Source: Flavobacteriaceae bacterium (GTDB taxonomy: Bacteria; Bacteroidota; Bacteroidia; Flavobacteriales; Flavobacteriaceae). Taken from it: a stretch of DNA of 7,039 nucleotides. The notes below the pieces were generated by a model. It made no database searches. It was not told the origin of the DNA and saw only the letters and a program-made list of their open reading frames with translations. Below, in pieces: positions 5,878-7,039 of this stretch. The position numbers and the translations under genes are program-made. Each line of letters opens with the position of its first letter. Position 1 is the first letter of the stretch. Location: contig CANEXR010000153.1 in the NCBI GenBank assembly GCA_947443815.1, positions 1 to 7,039 of the forward strand. The letters are read 5' to 3'.

Positions 5878-6858
5878 ATGAAAACCACAATTTTGCTATT
5901 CGTTTCAGTACTGATTTTCTCGTCTTGTAACAAGGATTACGAAGATGTTACTGATAATCAAACAGAGTATAAGCAAAAAATGCGTGATTTTGTAATTGGA
6001 ATAAGTCAATATGCTAAAGCGATACATCCAAGTTTTAATATTATTCCTCAAAATGGTATTGAATTAGTGAGTAGTAATGGCGCTATTTCTGGTCCACCAG
6101 ACGAGGCGTATTTAAACGCAATTGACGCAAACGGGCAAGAAGATTTAGTTTATGGTTATGATAAGGATGATCAACCTACACCAAACGAAACCAAAATTTA
6201 TCTACAAGGATTTCTGGATACGTCAAAAAAAGCGGGCAAAACCATATTGGTAACCAATTATTGTAGTACACCTTCAAAAATGACAAATTCGTATCTTGAA
6301 AACAATAATTCAGGCTATGTCTCTTTTGCAGCAAACCATAGAGAATTAGATATTATTCCAAATTTTCCAGTGAAGATTAATCAAGAAAACAATTCGATTG
6401 TTAGATCGGTTGATCAAGTCAAGAATTTTTTGTATTTAATCAATCCAACAAATTTTACTACTAAAGCTAGTTTTATTAGCGCTGTAACGGCTACAAATTA
6501 TGATTTAGTGATAATGGATTTGTTTTTTACAGACGGTACTGTATTTACAGCCTCAGAAATTCAACAGTTAAAAAACAAGGCAAATGGAGGAAAACGATTG
6601 GTGATTTCTTACCTGTCTATTGGCGAAGCAGAAAACTACAGGTATTATTGGCAATCGACTTGGAATGTCAATAAGCCCGCTTGGTTGGATGCAGAAAATC
6701 CAGATTGGGCTGGAAATTTTAAAGTGAAATATTGGAATACAGATTGGCAAAATATTATTTATGGTAATGAGAATTCTTATTTAAAAAAAATATTGGATGC
6801 TGGTTTTGATGGTGTATATTTGGATATCATTGATGCTTTTGAATATTATGAAAAGTAG
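5878..6858 (+). CDS. GH114/TM1410-like lipoprotein (endo-alpha-1,4-polygalactosaminidase family), apparently circularly permuted
   Basis: The first 17 residues form a lipoprotein signal (hydrophobic core ILLFVSVLIF, lipobox FSSC, Cys17). The acidic residues just after Cys17 (NKDYED) resemble a Bacteroidota surface-export signal. The rest matches the TM1410/GH114 TIM-barrel family, which includes enzymes cleaving alpha-1,4-linked galactosamine polymers. Recognisable motifs are MRDFVIGISQYAK (35-47), IIPQNGIELV (55-64), EDLVYGY (88-94), YVSFAANHRELD (147-158), VKNFLYLINP (181-190), LVIMD (210-214), SYLSIGEAENYRYYW (244-258), NPDWAGNFKVKYW (274-286) and GVYLDIIDAFEYY (312-324). In the TM1410 order the last five come first, so the domain is rearranged. 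D214, E250 and D316 are candidate active-site acids. Some members are mislabelled cysteinyl-tRNA synthetase. Substrate is unproven. The reading frame is intact, with no neighbouring polysaccharide genes in view. Confidence 0.88.
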   Translation: MKTTILLFVSVLIFSSCNKDYEDVTDNQTEYKQKMRDFVIGISQYAKAIHPSFNIIPQNGIELVSSNGAISGPPDEAYLNAIDANGQEDLVYGYDKDDQPTPNETKIYLQGFLDTSKKAGKTILVTNYCSTPSKMTNSYLENNNSGYVSFAANHRELDIIPNFPVKINQENNSIVRSVDQVKNFLYLINPTNFTTKASFISAVTATNYDLVIMDLFFTDGTVFTASEIQQLKNKANGGKRLVISYLSIGEAENYRYYWQSTWNVNKPAWLDAENPDWAGNFKVKYWNTDWQNIIYGNENSYLKKILDAGFDGVYLDIIDAFEYYEK

Positions 6859-6865
6859 AGATAAA

Positions 6866-6905
6866 CAAGCCGATTTGGTTTTATGGCTTGATATTTATTA
6901 GCCAT
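6866..6905 (+). terminator. Weak alternative hairpins after the lipoprotein gene
   Basis: CAAGCC (6866-6871) can pair with GGCTTG (6885-6890). Alternatively ATGGCT (6883-6888) can pair with AGCCAT (6900-6905), followed by TTT. The two stems share bases and cannot form together. Both have only 6 bp, so termination here is tentative. The remaining sequence to the window end holds no recognisable gene. Confidence 0.35.
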
Positions 6906-6952
6906 TTCAATCGTTAAAACTGATATTAAAACTTTAAAAAAGTATCAATGAC

Positions 6953-7005
6953 AATTAAGATTTTTTGGATGGAAATGGAAGTTTGGTTTTAGGAATTAAG
7001 ATTTT
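6953..7005. repeat. Pair of 12-bp direct repeats in the right-end intergenic region
   Basis: AATTAAGATTTT occurs at 6953-6964 and again at 6994-7005, 41 nt apart start to start. In DNA this AT-rich the repeat could be coincidental. No inverted ends, target-site duplication or mobile gene is associated with it. Confidence 0.3.
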
Positions 7006-7039
7006 GTTGTTTTTAATGTGGATGCATAGAGATAAAAAT

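Noticed and set aside
5730..5933. 67-codon minus-strand frame before the lipoprotein gene
   Set aside because: It overlaps the lipoprotein signal sequence on the other strand, has no recognisable features, and contains the palindromic intergenic region.
6955..7038. Open minus-strand frame entering from the right edge and ending in TAA, 27 codons in view
   Set aside because: It could be the tail of a convergent gene, but it is too short, Lys-rich and motif-free to support a call.

Overview
The window looks like chromosome of a Flavobacterium-like member of the Bacteroidota. The DNA is AT-rich, start codons lack Shine-Dalgarno sequences, and several genes are preceded by the TAnnTTTG -7 element typical of this phylum. 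The protein families also fit: an ATP-type PEP carboxykinase, a PH/SHOCT protein, a DUF4407 membrane protein and a surface-type lipoprotein. No phage, transposase, CRISPR array or RNA gene was seen. Assignments rest on reading the sequence and on recalled family features, not on searches.

Layout. At the left edge a + strand gene, cut by the window start, encodes a PH-like domain plus a C-terminal SHOCT domain. It converges on a minus-strand DUF4407 gene, and a perfect 20-bp hairpin separates them. Next on the minus strand come pckA, with its own terminator and -7 element, and a small DUF423 membrane protein. A 289-bp divergent intergenic region follows. It holds the best promoter in the window (TTTG-N20-TACATTTG), surrounded by operator-like inverted repeats. 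That promoter drives a long leader, a possible 19-codon upstream ORF that overlaps the next start codon as ATGA, and a saccharopine dehydrogenase-family gene ending in a strong terminator. The last gene encodes a lipoprotein of the GH114/TM1410 (endo-alpha-1,4-polygalactosaminidase-like) family. The final 180 bp contain only weak hairpins and a short direct repeat.

Main observation. The GH114/TM1410-like lipoprotein appears to be circularly permuted. Motifs that form the second half of the TIM barrel in the TM1410 family come first, directly after the lipoprotein signal. The motifs of the usual first half come last, and the protein ends at the DIIDAFEYY segment that normally lies mid-protein.

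The genes do not form one pathway. pckA (gluconeogenesis) and the saccharopine dehydrogenase (lysine/aminoadipate chemistry) are core metabolism. The GH114-like lipoprotein probably acts on an extracellular polysaccharide. The SHOCT and DUF4407 proteins have no established role.
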